From positions 1 through 21,915 of the forward strand of contig DAOUBF010000045.1 of the NCBI GenBank assembly GCA_034432795.1: DNA of 21,915 bases, written 5' to 3'. Below the pieces are notes generated by a model. The model was given only the letters and a program-made list of their open reading frames with translations. It was not told the DNA's origin and ran no database searches. Position 1 is the stretch's first letter. Every line of letters starts with the position of its first letter. The position numbers and the translations under genes were made by a program. Shown piece by piece: positions 13,118 to 20,592 of the stretch. Origin of the DNA: DAOUBF01 sp034432795 (GTDB lineage: Bacteria; Chloroflexota; Anaerolineae; DSLN01).

Positions 13118-14572
13118 CTAAGGGAACAGGCGCCGCGCCTTGATCTCGGCGACGGCATCGGGGCGGAAGCGATAGAGTTGCGCCGGGCGGCCTTTGCTCT
13201 CGCGGCGGCGGTTGACCGGCTCCACCACTTCTGCCTTGCGCAGCTTGTTGCGAAAGTTGCGCTTGTCCAGCTTCTCGCCCAGGATGACCTCATAGGCGCG
13301 TTGCAACTCGCTCAGGGTGAACTCGTCGGGCAGGAGTTGAAAGCCCACCGCCGTGTATTCCAGCTTGTAGCGCAGGCGGATCAGGGCGTAGTTCACGATC
13401 CTGGCGTGGTCAAATGCCAGTTCCGGCAGGTGGTACACGCTCCACCAGCGGGCAGCCCTGGCGTCGTTGCCGCCGCGCACCTCTATCTCGGCGCTGGGGA
13501 CCAGGGCGAAATACGCCACGGTGATCACGCGCCCACGCGGGTCGCGGCCCGGATCGCCAAACGTGTACAGTTGCTCCAGGTACACATCGCGCACGCCCGT
13601 CTCTTCTTCTAACTCGCGCAGGGCCGCCTCTTCCAGGGTCTCCTCCGGGCCGACAAACCCGCCGGGCAAAGCCCACAGCCCCTCAAAGGGCGGATGGCCC
13701 CGCTGGATGAGCAACACCAGCAGATCATCGTGGCGCAGGGTGAAGATGACCACATCCACCGTGACCAGTGGGTGCTGGCAGCCTTGATCCCCCCAGGGGG
13801 ACGGAGGGCTGTCAACGGATTCAGGGAACGGATTGAACGGATGAGATGAAAGGGAGGACGGGGGGCAACTGTCTCTCGGCTGTCCGGTGTACAACGCGTG
13901 CTCGTGGATATAGCGGGCGACCGGCAGGGGCAACAGCCCTTCTTCCGCCAGGCGCAGGGCGTCCTCACCCGCCTCCAACCGCTGCCGGATCGCGCTTGTG
14001 GCCATATCCCTGGTCGTTACCTCCTCCAGGATCACAATCTGCGCCCCCTGGCGCCTGAGCGCGTCCAGAAAGGCCGTATTGGGAGGATAGCCGGGCCGAG
14101 GGCAGACCGCCAGGAGGGCCATCTGCCCCAACTTCTCCGGCTCGCGCCAACGGCCCAGTTCCGGCTGATCCCCAGAGACCAGGTCGCTGCCTAGCAGGAA
14201 GATCAGCCCCAGGCCTGGTTCCCTCATCTGAAGGGCGGAGAGCGTTTCTACAGTGGTGTTGGGCGCTTCCCTGCCCTTCGCCAACTCCTCTTCAATCCGG
14301 CTGACCTCCACCTGAAGAGGCAGGTCCTCCAGGCGCCTGGCGATCTCCTCGGCAGCCCACTGGCACATCGCCAGGCGGTGCTCAAATGTGTGCGGCAGGT
14401 CATCCTTCGGCCTCGGCCCGGTGGGGTTGCGGCGATAGACGGGGATGAGGATGATTTTGGTGAGGGCATATCCCCGCGCCAGCAGCGCACGGGCCGCATC
14501 CACAACCAGAGCCACATGCTGCTGGTGGATGGGATCGGCTGAAAGCCCATAGACCAGGACATAATTTACCAC
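13118..14572 (-). CDS. NadD-like adenylyltransferase fused to an NrtR-like Nudix/winged-helix module
   Basis: 484 residues from the GTG at 14572 (AAGGAG 8 nt upstream). Residues 1-228 are a nicotinate-nucleotide-adenylyltransferase-like domain: DPIHQQH (13-19), MATSAIR (190-196) and the C-terminal LPVARYIHEHALY typical of NadD. Its first loop, YGLSADP, departs from the usual GGSFDP. A low-complexity linker (about 230-266) precedes a Nudix domain with a complete box, G305-x5-E-x7-REL-x-EE-x-GV. A C-terminal winged helix (about 415-484, FTLSELQRAYEVILGEKLDKRNFRNKL) is of the NrtR type, the NAD-metabolism repressor whose Nudix domain senses ADP-ribose. The gene lies 71 nt downstream of NAD synthetase. 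One protein may therefore make deamido-NAD and regulate or recycle the pathway. The Nudix box is intact, so hydrolase activity is possible. Confidence 0.85.
   Translation of the reverse strand: MVNYVLVYGLSADPIHQQHVALVVDAARALLARGYALTKIILIPVYRRNPTGPRPKDDLPHTFEHRLAMCQWAAEEIARRLEDLPLQVEVSRIEEELAKGREAPNTTVETLSALQMREPGLGLIFLLGSDLVSGDQPELGRWREPEKLGQMALLAVCPRPGYPPNTAFLDALRRQGAQIVILEEVTTRDMATSAIRQRLEAGEDALRLAEEGLLPLPVARYIHEHALYTGQPRDSCPPSSLSSHPFNPFPESVDSPPSPWGDQGCQHPLVTVDVVIFTLRHDDLLVLLIQRGHPPFEGLWALPGGFVGPEETLEEAALRELEEETGVRDVYLEQLYTFGDPGRDPRGRVITVAYFALVPSAEIEVRGGNDARAARWWSVYHLPELAFDHARIVNYALIRLRYKLEYTAVGFQLLPDEFTLSELQRAYEVILGEKLDKRNFRNKLRKAEVVEPVNRRRESKGRPAQLYRFRPDAVAEIKARRLFP
13772..13885. repeat. 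Repeat-like low-complexity linker inside the NadD-Nudix fusion
   Basis: This DNA encodes the linker between the two domains and includes three ACGGAT copies at 13815, 13828 and 13837. The encoded peptide SSHPFNPFPESVDSPPSPW has no domain character. It resembles microrepeats dispersed in related genomes and may mark the point where two genes were joined. Confidence 0.45.
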
Positions 14573-14580
14573 GTTGGCCT

Positions 14581-14586
14581 CTCCTT
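14581..14586 (-). promoter_or_regulatory. Ribosome binding site deciding the GTG start of the NadD-Nudix fusion
   Basis: AAGGAG on the minus strand, 8 nt before GTG at 14572. Earlier starts would overlap the end of nadE and would add 55 residues with no family similarity. Confidence 0.75.
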
Positions 14587-14643
14587 GTGCGATCGGGCAC
14601 GTGACCCGTGAGAGGACCTCACGGATTCGCCTTGTGGTTAACG

Positions 14644-16659
14644 TCACCCGTAGGAACGCCAGTGTTCCTCTAAACTGACGATGGCCTCCAGTTCGCGCAG
14701 CCACAGGGCGCTGGAGGCGTCGCTGGGCATGCGCCAATCCCCACGAGGCGACAGCGCCACCGATCCCACCTTGGGGCCGTCGGGCATGGCGGACCGTTTG
14801 AATTGCTGGGCGAAAAAGCGCTGGTAAAACACGCGCATCCAGTGCAGGACCTCCGGCGGGGTGTATCTATCGGCAAACGCCTGACGGGCCAGGAAGAACA
14901 CCTTGCGGGGCGAGAACTGGTAGCGCAGGGTGTAGTACAGGAAGAAGTCGTGCAAGAGGTAGGGACCGATGGCGGCCTCGGTGTCCTGAGGGCGGGCCTC
15001 GCCTGGAGCGGGGGGCAGCAACTCCGGTGTGATCGGTGTGGCCAGGATGTCGCGCAGCACCGCGCTGGCCTCGCCGCTGAACTCACTCTCGGCCACCCAT
15101 TCCACCAGATAACGTACCAGGGTCTTGGGCACGCCCGCGTTCACGTTGTACATGGACATGTGGTCGCCGCCATAGGTGCACCAGCCCAGGGCCAGCTCAG
15201 AGAGATCGCCCGTGCCCACCATCAGGCCGCCGATCTCATTGGCCAGGTCCATGAGGATTTGCGTGCGCTCACGCGCCTGGGCGTTCTCATAGGTGGCGTC
15301 ATGGACGCGCTCATCGTGCCCGATGTCGCGGAAGTGTGCGGTGACGGCCTGGTGAATGGGGATGCGGCGCGTGGTGACCCCCAGCAGGCCCGCCAGCCGT
15401 TCGGCGTTGGTGCGCGTGCGCGCAGTCGTGCCGAAGCCGGGCAGGGTCACCGCCATGATCCCGCTGCGATCCAGGTGCAGTTTGTCAAACGCCTTCACGC
15501 ACACCAATAGCGCCAGGGTGGAGTCCAGCCCCCCCGAAATGCCCAGGGTCACCCTGGTGACGCCCGTATGCTTCAGGCGCTTCGCCAGGCCGGTCGCCTG
15601 GATATGGAAGACCTCGTGGCAATGGCGGGCGCGTTGGGTGACATCCGCAGGCACAAAGGGCGTCTGGGAGAGGGGGCGCAGCAGGACGTCGGCGGCGGCG
15701 GCTGCGGCGTTTTCGGGCAGGTGAAAGGCGATCCGCCGGTAGGCTTGCCTGGGGCGCGCCGCCGAAAAGCCGCTGCTCTTCATGCGCTCATGGATGAGGC
15801 GTTGCAGATCAATGTCCGCCAGCGCCATCTGGGTGGAAAAATCAAAGCGTTCGGTCTCGGCCAGGATTGTGCCGTTTTCGGCGATCAGCGAGTGGCCGGA
15901 GAAGACCAGGTCGGTGGTGGACTCCCCTGGGCCGGCGCCTGCATACAGGTAAGCCGCCAGGCAGCGTGCCGACTGTTGCTTGACGAGTTCGCGGCGGTAA
16001 TCGGCCTTTGCCACCAGTTCATTGCTCGCCGAGAGGTTCACCAGCAGGGTGGCGCCTGCCAGGGCCAGGTCGCCACTGGGCGGATTCACCGCCCACAGGT
16101 CCTCGCAAATCTCTATCCCGATGACACACTCAGGCAGATTGCTCGCCGTGAACAGCAGGTCTGTGCCGAAGGGGACCTCCACGCCGTCCAGTTCTACAGT
16201 CGCCGCTGTGCCCCGGTCCGCCGGGGTGAACCAGCGCGCCTCGTAGAACTCGTTCGTCATGGGGAGATACGTCTTAGGGACGATGCCCAGCACGCCCGCG
16301 CCGGTGACGAACGCGGCGCAATTATACAGCCTGCCCTCCACCTCCAGGGGCAGCCCGACAACCGCAGCGATCTCCAGTTGCGCCGCTGCCTGGCGGATAT
16401 GGGCCAGCGCCGAGCGTGCCCGCTCAAGCAGGAGCGCCTGATAGAACAGGTCGGCGCAGGAGTAGCTGGTCAGGCACAGTTCCGGGAACACGGCCAGGCG
16501 ACAACCGCGCCCTGCGGCCTCCTCCAGGGCGGCGATGATCCTCTGCGTGTTGTAGTCCACATCGGCCACGCGCAATTCGGGCGCGATGACCGCGACGCGC
16601 ACGAATCCCAGCGAGGCAAAGGTACTCACCGGAGAGGTGGTCAGGGAAAGATTGTCCAT
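14644..16659 (-). CDS. nadE: Glutamine-dependent NAD+ synthetase
   Basis: 671 residues from the ATG at 16659 (AAAGG 5-6 nt upstream), the length of the two-domain glutamine-using form. The N-terminal nitrilase-type glutaminase domain (about 20-290) has the triad Glu60 (FPEL), Lys129 (PKTYLP) and Cys185 (EICEDLW). The C-terminal synthetase domain has the ATP-pyrophosphatase P-loop SGGLDS (375-380) and the GTGDLSELALGW block. It amidates deamido-NAD to NAD+ using glutamine and ATP in the cytoplasm. It is the first gene of a two-gene operon with the NadD-like/NrtR-like fusion, whose product supplies its substrate if that domain is active. The promoter region carries nested palindromes that may bind an NrtR-type regulator. 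Confidence 0.95.
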   Translation of the reverse strand: MDNLSLTTSPVSTFASLGFVRVAVIAPELRVADVDYNTQRIIAALEEAAGRGCRLAVFPELCLTSYSCADLFYQALLLERARSALAHIRQAAAQLEIAAVVGLPLEVEGRLYNCAAFVTGAGVLGIVPKTYLPMTNEFYEARWFTPADRGTAATVELDGVEVPFGTDLLFTASNLPECVIGIEICEDLWAVNPPSGDLALAGATLLVNLSASNELVAKADYRRELVKQQSARCLAAYLYAGAGPGESTTDLVFSGHSLIAENGTILAETERFDFSTQMALADIDLQRLIHERMKSSGFSAARPRQAYRRIAFHLPENAAAAAADVLLRPLSQTPFVPADVTQRARHCHEVFHIQATGLAKRLKHTGVTRVTLGISGGLDSTLALLVCVKAFDKLHLDRSGIMAVTLPGFGTTARTRTNAERLAGLLGVTTRRIPIHQAVTAHFRDIGHDERVHDATYENAQARERTQILMDLANEIGGLMVGTGDLSELALGWCTYGGDHMSMYNVNAGVPKTLVRYLVEWVAESEFSGEASAVLRDILATPITPELLPPAPGEARPQDTEAAIGPYLLHDFFLYYTLRYQFSPRKVFFLARQAFADRYTPPEVLHWMRVFYQRFFAQQFKRSAMPDGPKVGSVALSPRGDWRMPSDASSALWLRELEAIVSLEEHWRSYG

Positions 16660-16664
16660 GTCAG

Positions 16665-16729
16665 CCTTTGCCCTTTCAGGGAACACTTCGTGTTATTTAC
16701 ACAATATTATATCCCTGAGCGGGCAAAGG
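16665..16729. promoter_or_regulatory. Palindrome-rich promoter/operator region of nadE
   Basis: A consensus -10 TATAAT lies on the minus strand at 16706-16711; the -35 is poor. Next to the predicted start of transcription is AACAC-TTC-GTGTT (16682-16694), overlapping GTGT-N5-ACAC (16690-16702). The whole is framed by 18-base inverted arms (16665-16682 and 16712-16729) that match at 16 of 18 positions. A poor -35 with palindromes at +1 fits a regulated promoter. Confidence 0.55.
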
Positions 16730-16769
16730 GGAAACCCAAAACCACAAGGCTAATCCGTTAGTACCTCTT

Positions 16770-17528
16770 TCAGGGCGCGGCGACCGGGTTGCGCAGCACG
16801 CCGATGCCCTCCACCTCCACCTCGCAGATGTCACCCGGCTGGAGCGGCCCCACGCCACTGGGCGTCCCTGTCAGGATCACGTCGCCTGGCTCCAGCGTCA
16901 TGACGGCGCTGATGGTGGCGATCAGCCGGGGGATAGGGAAGACCATATCCCGCGTCAGCCCAAACTGGCGCATGCGGCCGTTTACCCGGCAGGTGATGGC
17001 CACGTCTGTCGGGTCAAAGGGGGCGATGATCCAGGGGCCGAGGGGGCAGAAGGTGTCAAAGCCTTTGGCCCGCGACCACTGCCCATCCGTGCGTTGCAGG
17101 TCGCGGGCAGTGACATCGTTGCCGCAGGTATAGCCCAGGACGACCTCCAGGGCGGTCTCTTCCGGCACATGGCGACAACGCCGCCCGATGACGACGGCCA
17201 GTTCGGCCTCGTGTTCCACCTGCTGCGATTGGGGCGGCAGGATGATGGGCTGCTCCGGCCCGATCACCGCGCTGGGCGGCTTGAGGAAGATGAGCGGCTC
17301 CGTCGGCACGGGCGCATTGTGCTCCTGCGCGTGGGCCGGGAAGTTGCGGCCAATGCAGACGATCTTGGTGGGCGTGCACGGCGCCAGCAACTCCACATCG
17401 GCCAGTGCGCCGATCTCCGCGCCTTTGCTCCACGCGCCGAAGGGATCGCCTTCCAGCGCATAGACGCGGTGGCTTTCAACCAGGCCATAGCCAATTTGGT
17501 GGCCTCGTTTGTAGCGGATCAAGATCAT
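16770..17528 (-). CDS. Fumarylacetoacetate hydrolase family protein
   Basis: 252 residues. The C-terminal FAH domain has the metal ligands Glu107 and Glu109 in VEHEAELAVVIG and Asp138 in GNDVTARD. Also present are KPPSAVIGP, QWSRAKGFDTFCPLGPWI and the signature TGTPSGVGPLQPGD. Members hydrolyse, decarboxylate or isomerise 2-keto acids, as in 2-hydroxyhepta-2,4-diene-1,7-dioate isomerase or oxaloacetate/acylpyruvate hydrolase. The exact substrate cannot be told from sequence. The ATG overlaps the TGA of the preceding SH3b gene by 4 nt, so it is the last gene of the polX operon although functionally unrelated. Confidence 0.9.
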   Translation of the reverse strand: MILIRYKRGHQIGYGLVESHRVYALEGDPFGAWSKGAEIGALADVELLAPCTPTKIVCIGRNFPAHAQEHNAPVPTEPLIFLKPPSAVIGPEQPIILPPQSQQVEHEAELAVVIGRRCRHVPEETALEVVLGYTCGNDVTARDLQRTDGQWSRAKGFDTFCPLGPWIIAPFDPTDVAITCRVNGRMRQFGLTRDMVFPIPRLIATISAVMTLEPGDVILTGTPSGVGPLQPGDICEVEVEGIGVLRNPVAAP

Positions 17529-18073
17529 GGTTCTCTCACCTGTTGCAGAAAGGATGCAGCCACCCAGCCCTCCTGGCCGCCGCTATCGCGCACCTGCCAC
17601 CAGGTCATCCCATCGGCCTGCTGAGGCCCGGCGATGATGACGACGCGCTCGCCATCCTGGAGCACGCGGATGACCGCTGTGTTCAGGCCGGGGTCGGTAT
17701 GCATCACCAGGCCGAGGCCGCCGGTGTCACCGACCTGAGCGGTGACGCCCAGGCCCAGGCCGGGCGTGGGGCTGGGGGGCGGATGGGTGGCTGTGGGCGG
17801 TGGGCGCGTGACCGTGAAGGTCGGCGTGGGCAGGTCGGTGGGGCGGGGTGGCAGGGTAGCCGTAGGCGTGGCGGTGGGCGGGGGAGGTGTAGGCGTGGCG
17901 GTGGGGGGCGCGGCGACGAGCGCACTCAGGCGGGGCCGCAGATTGACGAGCAACAGGCACAGGCCCAGGATGAACCCGCCCAGGATGGCGTATTGGATGC
18001 TCAGGGGCAGCGCCAACAGCGGGCCACGTCGTGGCCGGCGTCGGGTGGCAGGGGGTTTGCTGGCAAACGCCAT
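17525..18073 (-). CDS. Membrane-anchored SH3b-domain protein, second copy
   Basis: 182 residues from the ATG at 18073, 11 nt after the stop of the paralogous gene. The N terminus is short and basic (TRRRPRRGP). One transmembrane helix (about 21-47, LLALPLSIQYAILGGFILGLCLLLVNL) gives an anchor with the C terminus outside. A Pro/Thr-rich linker (about 53-104) follows, then a bacterial SH3b domain (about 107-180) with TWWQVR and GWVAASFLQQV. Such domains bind cell-wall peptides or serve as adaptors. No enzyme domain is attached. The following gene overlaps by 4 nt. The Shine-Dalgarno site is weak, suggesting coupling to the upstream gene. Confidence 0.8.
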   Translation of the reverse strand: MAFASKPPATRRRPRRGPLLALPLSIQYAILGGFILGLCLLLVNLRPRLSALVAAPPTATPTPPPPTATPTATLPPRPTDLPTPTFTVTRPPPTATHPPPSPTPGLGLGVTAQVGDTGGLGLVMHTDPGLNTAVIRVLQDGERVVIIAGPQQADGMTWWQVRDSGGQEGWVAASFLQQVREP

Positions 18074-18084
18074 AGGCTTCAGGG

Positions 18085-18669
18085 TTAAGGGACGACCTGC
18101 ATGTAATTCTGCACGGCCCAGCCTTCCACGCCATCCCCGCGGCGCACCTGCCACCAGGTGTAGCCGGCGATCTGGCGGGCACCGCCGATGATCTCCAGCA
18201 CCTCGCCCTCGGCAGCGATGGCCAGACGGGGCGCGTTGGGGTCGGGCTGCTGGCGCAGGCTGAGGCCGGCGCCGCCCGTGCCCACCACCTGGACCCTGGC
18301 GCCGATGGCGATCTGGCCAGGGGGCGGCGTGGGGGGCGGCTCGGTTGGCGGTGCGGGCGGTGGAGTGGCCGTCGCTTCGGGCGTGGGGCTGCCGGGCGCC
18401 TGTGTGGGCGCGGCGGTCTCGGGGGTGGCGGTGATCACGGTGAGCGTGGCCGTAGGCGCGCCGCTCGTCGGGCGCGGGGTGAGCACGGTGAGCCAGACCA
18501 GGAAGGCGACGAGCGCCAGGCTGAGCACAATCCCCGCCGCCAGCAGCCAGATCACCGGTGTGGAGGGCGGGCGGGTGGGCGGTGGCACGCCTGGGCCGCC
18601 GGGCATCTGGCGCAGCCGGGGCAGGCGGGGGCGGCGGGGCTGATCAGTGGGTGGAACGTTGGCGGACAT
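18085..18669 (-). CDS. Membrane-anchored SH3b-domain protein, first copy
   Basis: 194 residues. The N terminus is Pro/Arg-rich and cytoplasmic (about 1-37). One transmembrane helix follows (about 39-62, VIWLLAAGIVLSLALVAFLVWLTVL), then a Pro/Thr-rich linker (about 65-117) and an SH3b domain (about 120-193) with GYTWWQVRRGDGVEGWAVQNYMQVV. The layout is the same as in the next gene, so the two are tandem duplicates that have diverged strongly in linker and N terminus. The start codon lies within the end of polX (26-nt overlap) with GGAG only 1 nt from the ATG, so translation is probably coupled. A start at Met22 is possible but would have no binding site. Confidence 0.75.
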   Translation of the reverse strand: MSANVPPTDQPRRPRLPRLRQMPGGPGVPPPTRPPSTPVIWLLAAGIVLSLALVAFLVWLTVLTPRPTSGAPTATLTVITATPETAAPTQAPGSPTPEATATPPPAPPTEPPPTPPPGQIAIGARVQVVGTGGAGLSLRQQPDPNAPRLAIAAEGEVLEIIGGARQIAGYTWWQVRRGDGVEGWAVQNYMQVVP

Positions 18670-20404
18670 ACTCCAGAAGCTTCTCTAATGGCCAGGTGTT
18701 CACGATGTCGGCGGGGGTGGCCCAGGCGCGGCGGGCTATCCCCAGGCCGAAGCGCAGGTTGCCGACGGCGTCAGGGTCATGGGCGTCGCTGTTGATGGCC
18801 AGTTTGACGCCGAGTTGCAGGGCGCGATGGGCATGGCCGTCGTCCAGGTCCAGGCGGTGGGGATCGGCGTTGATCTCCAGGATCGTGCCCGCCTGGGCTG
18901 CCGCCTGGAAAATGGCTTCCATGTCCAGGTCGGCAGGCTCGCGCTCGCCCATCAGCCGCCCGCTAGGGTGGGCGATGATGTCCACGTGGGGGTTGGCGAT
19001 GGCGGCCAGCAGCCGCCGGGTGACCTGCTGGCGCGGCTGGCGCAGGCCGGTGTGCAGCGCGGCGACGACAATGTCCAGTGAGGCCAGGACATCATCGGGG
19101 TAGTCCAGTGAGCCGTCGTTGTGGATCTCCACCTCGGCGCCGCGCAGGACGCGCACCGGGCCGCCAGCGGCGTTGACGGCGGCGATCTCCTCCCATTGCT
19201 GGTGCAGGCGTTCAGCGCTCAGGCCCCTGGCGACGCCCAGGCTGGGGCTATGGTCGCTGATGAGGATGTATTCCAGGCCCTTTGCGGCGGCGGCAGCGGC
19301 CATCTCGGCGACCGAGGCGCTGCCATCGCTCCAGGTGGTGTGCATTTGCAGGTCGCCGCGAATGTCTTTGGCCTGCACCAGTTGGGGCAGTTCACCGGCC
19401 AGGGCGGCTTCAATCTCGCCCCGGTCCTCGCGCAGTTCGGGCGGGATCCAGGGCAGGCCCAGCGTTCGGTAGACCTCCTCCTCGGTGGCGCAGAGGATTT
19501 CGCTGCCGTCGGGGCGGGTGAGGGCGTATTCGCTGAGCGAGAGGCCCATGTCCTGGGCGAGCGAGCGCAGGTGGATGTTGTGGGCGATGCTACCGGTGAA
19601 GTATTGCAATAGCGTGCCCCAGCGCTCCGGGGGGAGCACGCGGATGTCCACTTGCTGGCCTCTATGCACCAGGACGGAGGCGCGCGTCGGCCCGCGCATG
19701 ACGACCGAGGCAACGTGGGGATGGCTGACGAAGGCGTCCATAACCGCTTCGGGGTCGTTCGTGGCCACCAAGAGGTCAATATCGCCGATGGTGTCGCGCA
19801 TGCGGCGCAGGCTGCCGCCGGCAGCGACGTGAACGACGCCGGGGACGCGGGCTAGGGCCTCCAGGAAGGCCTGAGCGGTTTGCCAGGCGACGCCCAGGGG
19901 GATGCGCTCGGTGCGCCCTCGCAGGCTCTCAATGTTTTTGAGGATTTTGGCCTCGGTCTTCTCGCCGATGCCGGGGAGCGTGCGCAGCCGGCCTGCGCGG
20001 GCGGCCTCTTCCAATTGCGCCAGCGTGGTGATGCCCAACGCCTTCCAGAAGAGGGCGGTCTTCTTAGGGCCGACGTCGGGGACGCGCAGGACATCTACCA
20101 GGGTAGGGGGGATTTCGGCCTTGAGTTGCTCGTAGTAGCCCAGCCTGCCGGTGCGCAACAGTTCGTCAATCTTGCGGGCGATGGCCTTGCCCACGCCGGG
20201 GATAGTGTGCAGTTGGCCGGCGCGCCAGACGGCCTCAATGTCCTGGCCCAGGTCCAGGATGCTCTGAGCCGCCTGGCGATAGGCCATCACTTTGTAGATG
20301 ACCTCGCCCTTGATCTCCAGCAGGTCGGCGATAGTGAAAAAGACCTGGGCGACTTCGTGGTTTGTCATCTGTGCGGGATTCAGGCACTTCACAAGTTGTT
20401 CCAT
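18644..20404 (-). CDS. polX: DNA polymerase/3'-5' exonuclease PolX
   Basis: 586 residues, the usual length of bacterial PolX. N-terminal helix-hairpin-helix motifs (HTIPGVGKAIARKIDELL at 66-83, RVPDVGPKKTALFW at 107-120, RTLPGIGEKTEAKIL at 141-155) bind DNA. The polymerase palm has GGSLRR and the metal-binding Asp208/Asp210 (GDIDLL) with Asp253 (VDIRV). The C-terminal PHP domain (about 348-575) carries DLQMHTTWSDG (Gln353, His355, Asp360), SDH (384-385), Glu424, His451, His479 and Asp540-x-His542, the exonuclease/phosphoesterase centre. The role is gap filling and trimming in base-excision or break repair. The ATG at 20404 has GAGGGG 7 nt upstream; the next Met has none. It has its own promoter and heads a four-gene operon. 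Confidence 0.95.
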   Translation of the reverse strand: MEQLVKCLNPAQMTNHEVAQVFFTIADLLEIKGEVIYKVMAYRQAAQSILDLGQDIEAVWRAGQLHTIPGVGKAIARKIDELLRTGRLGYYEQLKAEIPPTLVDVLRVPDVGPKKTALFWKALGITTLAQLEEAARAGRLRTLPGIGEKTEAKILKNIESLRGRTERIPLGVAWQTAQAFLEALARVPGVVHVAAGGSLRRMRDTIGDIDLLVATNDPEAVMDAFVSHPHVASVVMRGPTRASVLVHRGQQVDIRVLPPERWGTLLQYFTGSIAHNIHLRSLAQDMGLSLSEYALTRPDGSEILCATEEEVYRTLGLPWIPPELREDRGEIEAALAGELPQLVQAKDIRGDLQMHTTWSDGSASVAEMAAAAAAKGLEYILISDHSPSLGVARGLSAERLHQQWEEIAAVNAAGGPVRVLRGAEVEIHNDGSLDYPDDVLASLDIVVAALHTGLRQPRQQVTRRLLAAIANPHVDIIAHPSGRLMGEREPADLDMEAIFQAAAQAGTILEINADPHRLDLDDGHAHRALQLGVKLAINSDAHDPDAVGNLRFGLGIARRAWATPADIVNTWPLEKLLEYVRQRSTH

Positions 20405-20407
20405 GAC

Positions 20408-20423
20408 GTCGCCCCTCGGCGAC
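20408..20423 (-). promoter_or_regulatory. Hairpin displaying the polX ribosome binding site
   Basis: GTCGCC-GAGG-GGCGAC on the minus strand is a perfect 6-bp stem with a 4-base loop. The Shine-Dalgarno bases GAGGGG fall in the loop and the first stem pairs, close to the start codon. Confidence 0.4.
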
Positions 20424-20436
20424 GGGAATCGGGGAA

Positions 20437-20465
20437 ATTATAGCAGCGTTTGGGAGGGTTGGCAA
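20437..20465 (-). promoter_or_regulatory. Sigma70 promoter of the polX operon
   Basis: The minus strand reads TTGCCA (20460-20465), 17 nt, TATAAT (20437-20442). The -10 is perfect and the -35 matches at five of six positions. It is placed 32 nt before the polX ATG and downstream of the 16S gene. Confidence 0.8.
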
Positions 20466-20501
20466 TGAAGCAGTGAGGGAAGGAGCGAAGGGCAGGTGCG
20501 A

Positions 20502-20582
20502 TCGTCACAGGCGTGACGAGGTGAGTTGGGGAGTTAGAAGCCCTGGTCCCAATCCCCATCTAAGGGGGTTGGGGTGGCTCAC
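20502..20582. terminator. Stem-loops downstream of 16S rRNA (terminator or processing)
   Basis: CCCAATCCCC (20548-20557) pairs with GGGGGTTGGG (20564-20573) over a 6-nt loop, one pair being G-T. Outer bases GTGAG (20521-20525) and CTCAC (20578-20582) can close a larger stem. TCGTCAC-AGGC-GTGACGA (20502-20519) is a second perfect hairpin. No T run follows on the minus strand, so rRNA processing or factor-dependent termination is as likely as intrinsic termination. Confidence 0.4.
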
Positions 20583-20592
20583 TGCTCCCTAG

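Noticed and set aside
15568..16761. Plus-strand frame of 397 codons opposite nadE
   Set aside because: Antisense to an intact NAD synthetase; the product is Gln/Arg/Gly-rich with no recognisable fold and would run through the nadE promoter palindromes.
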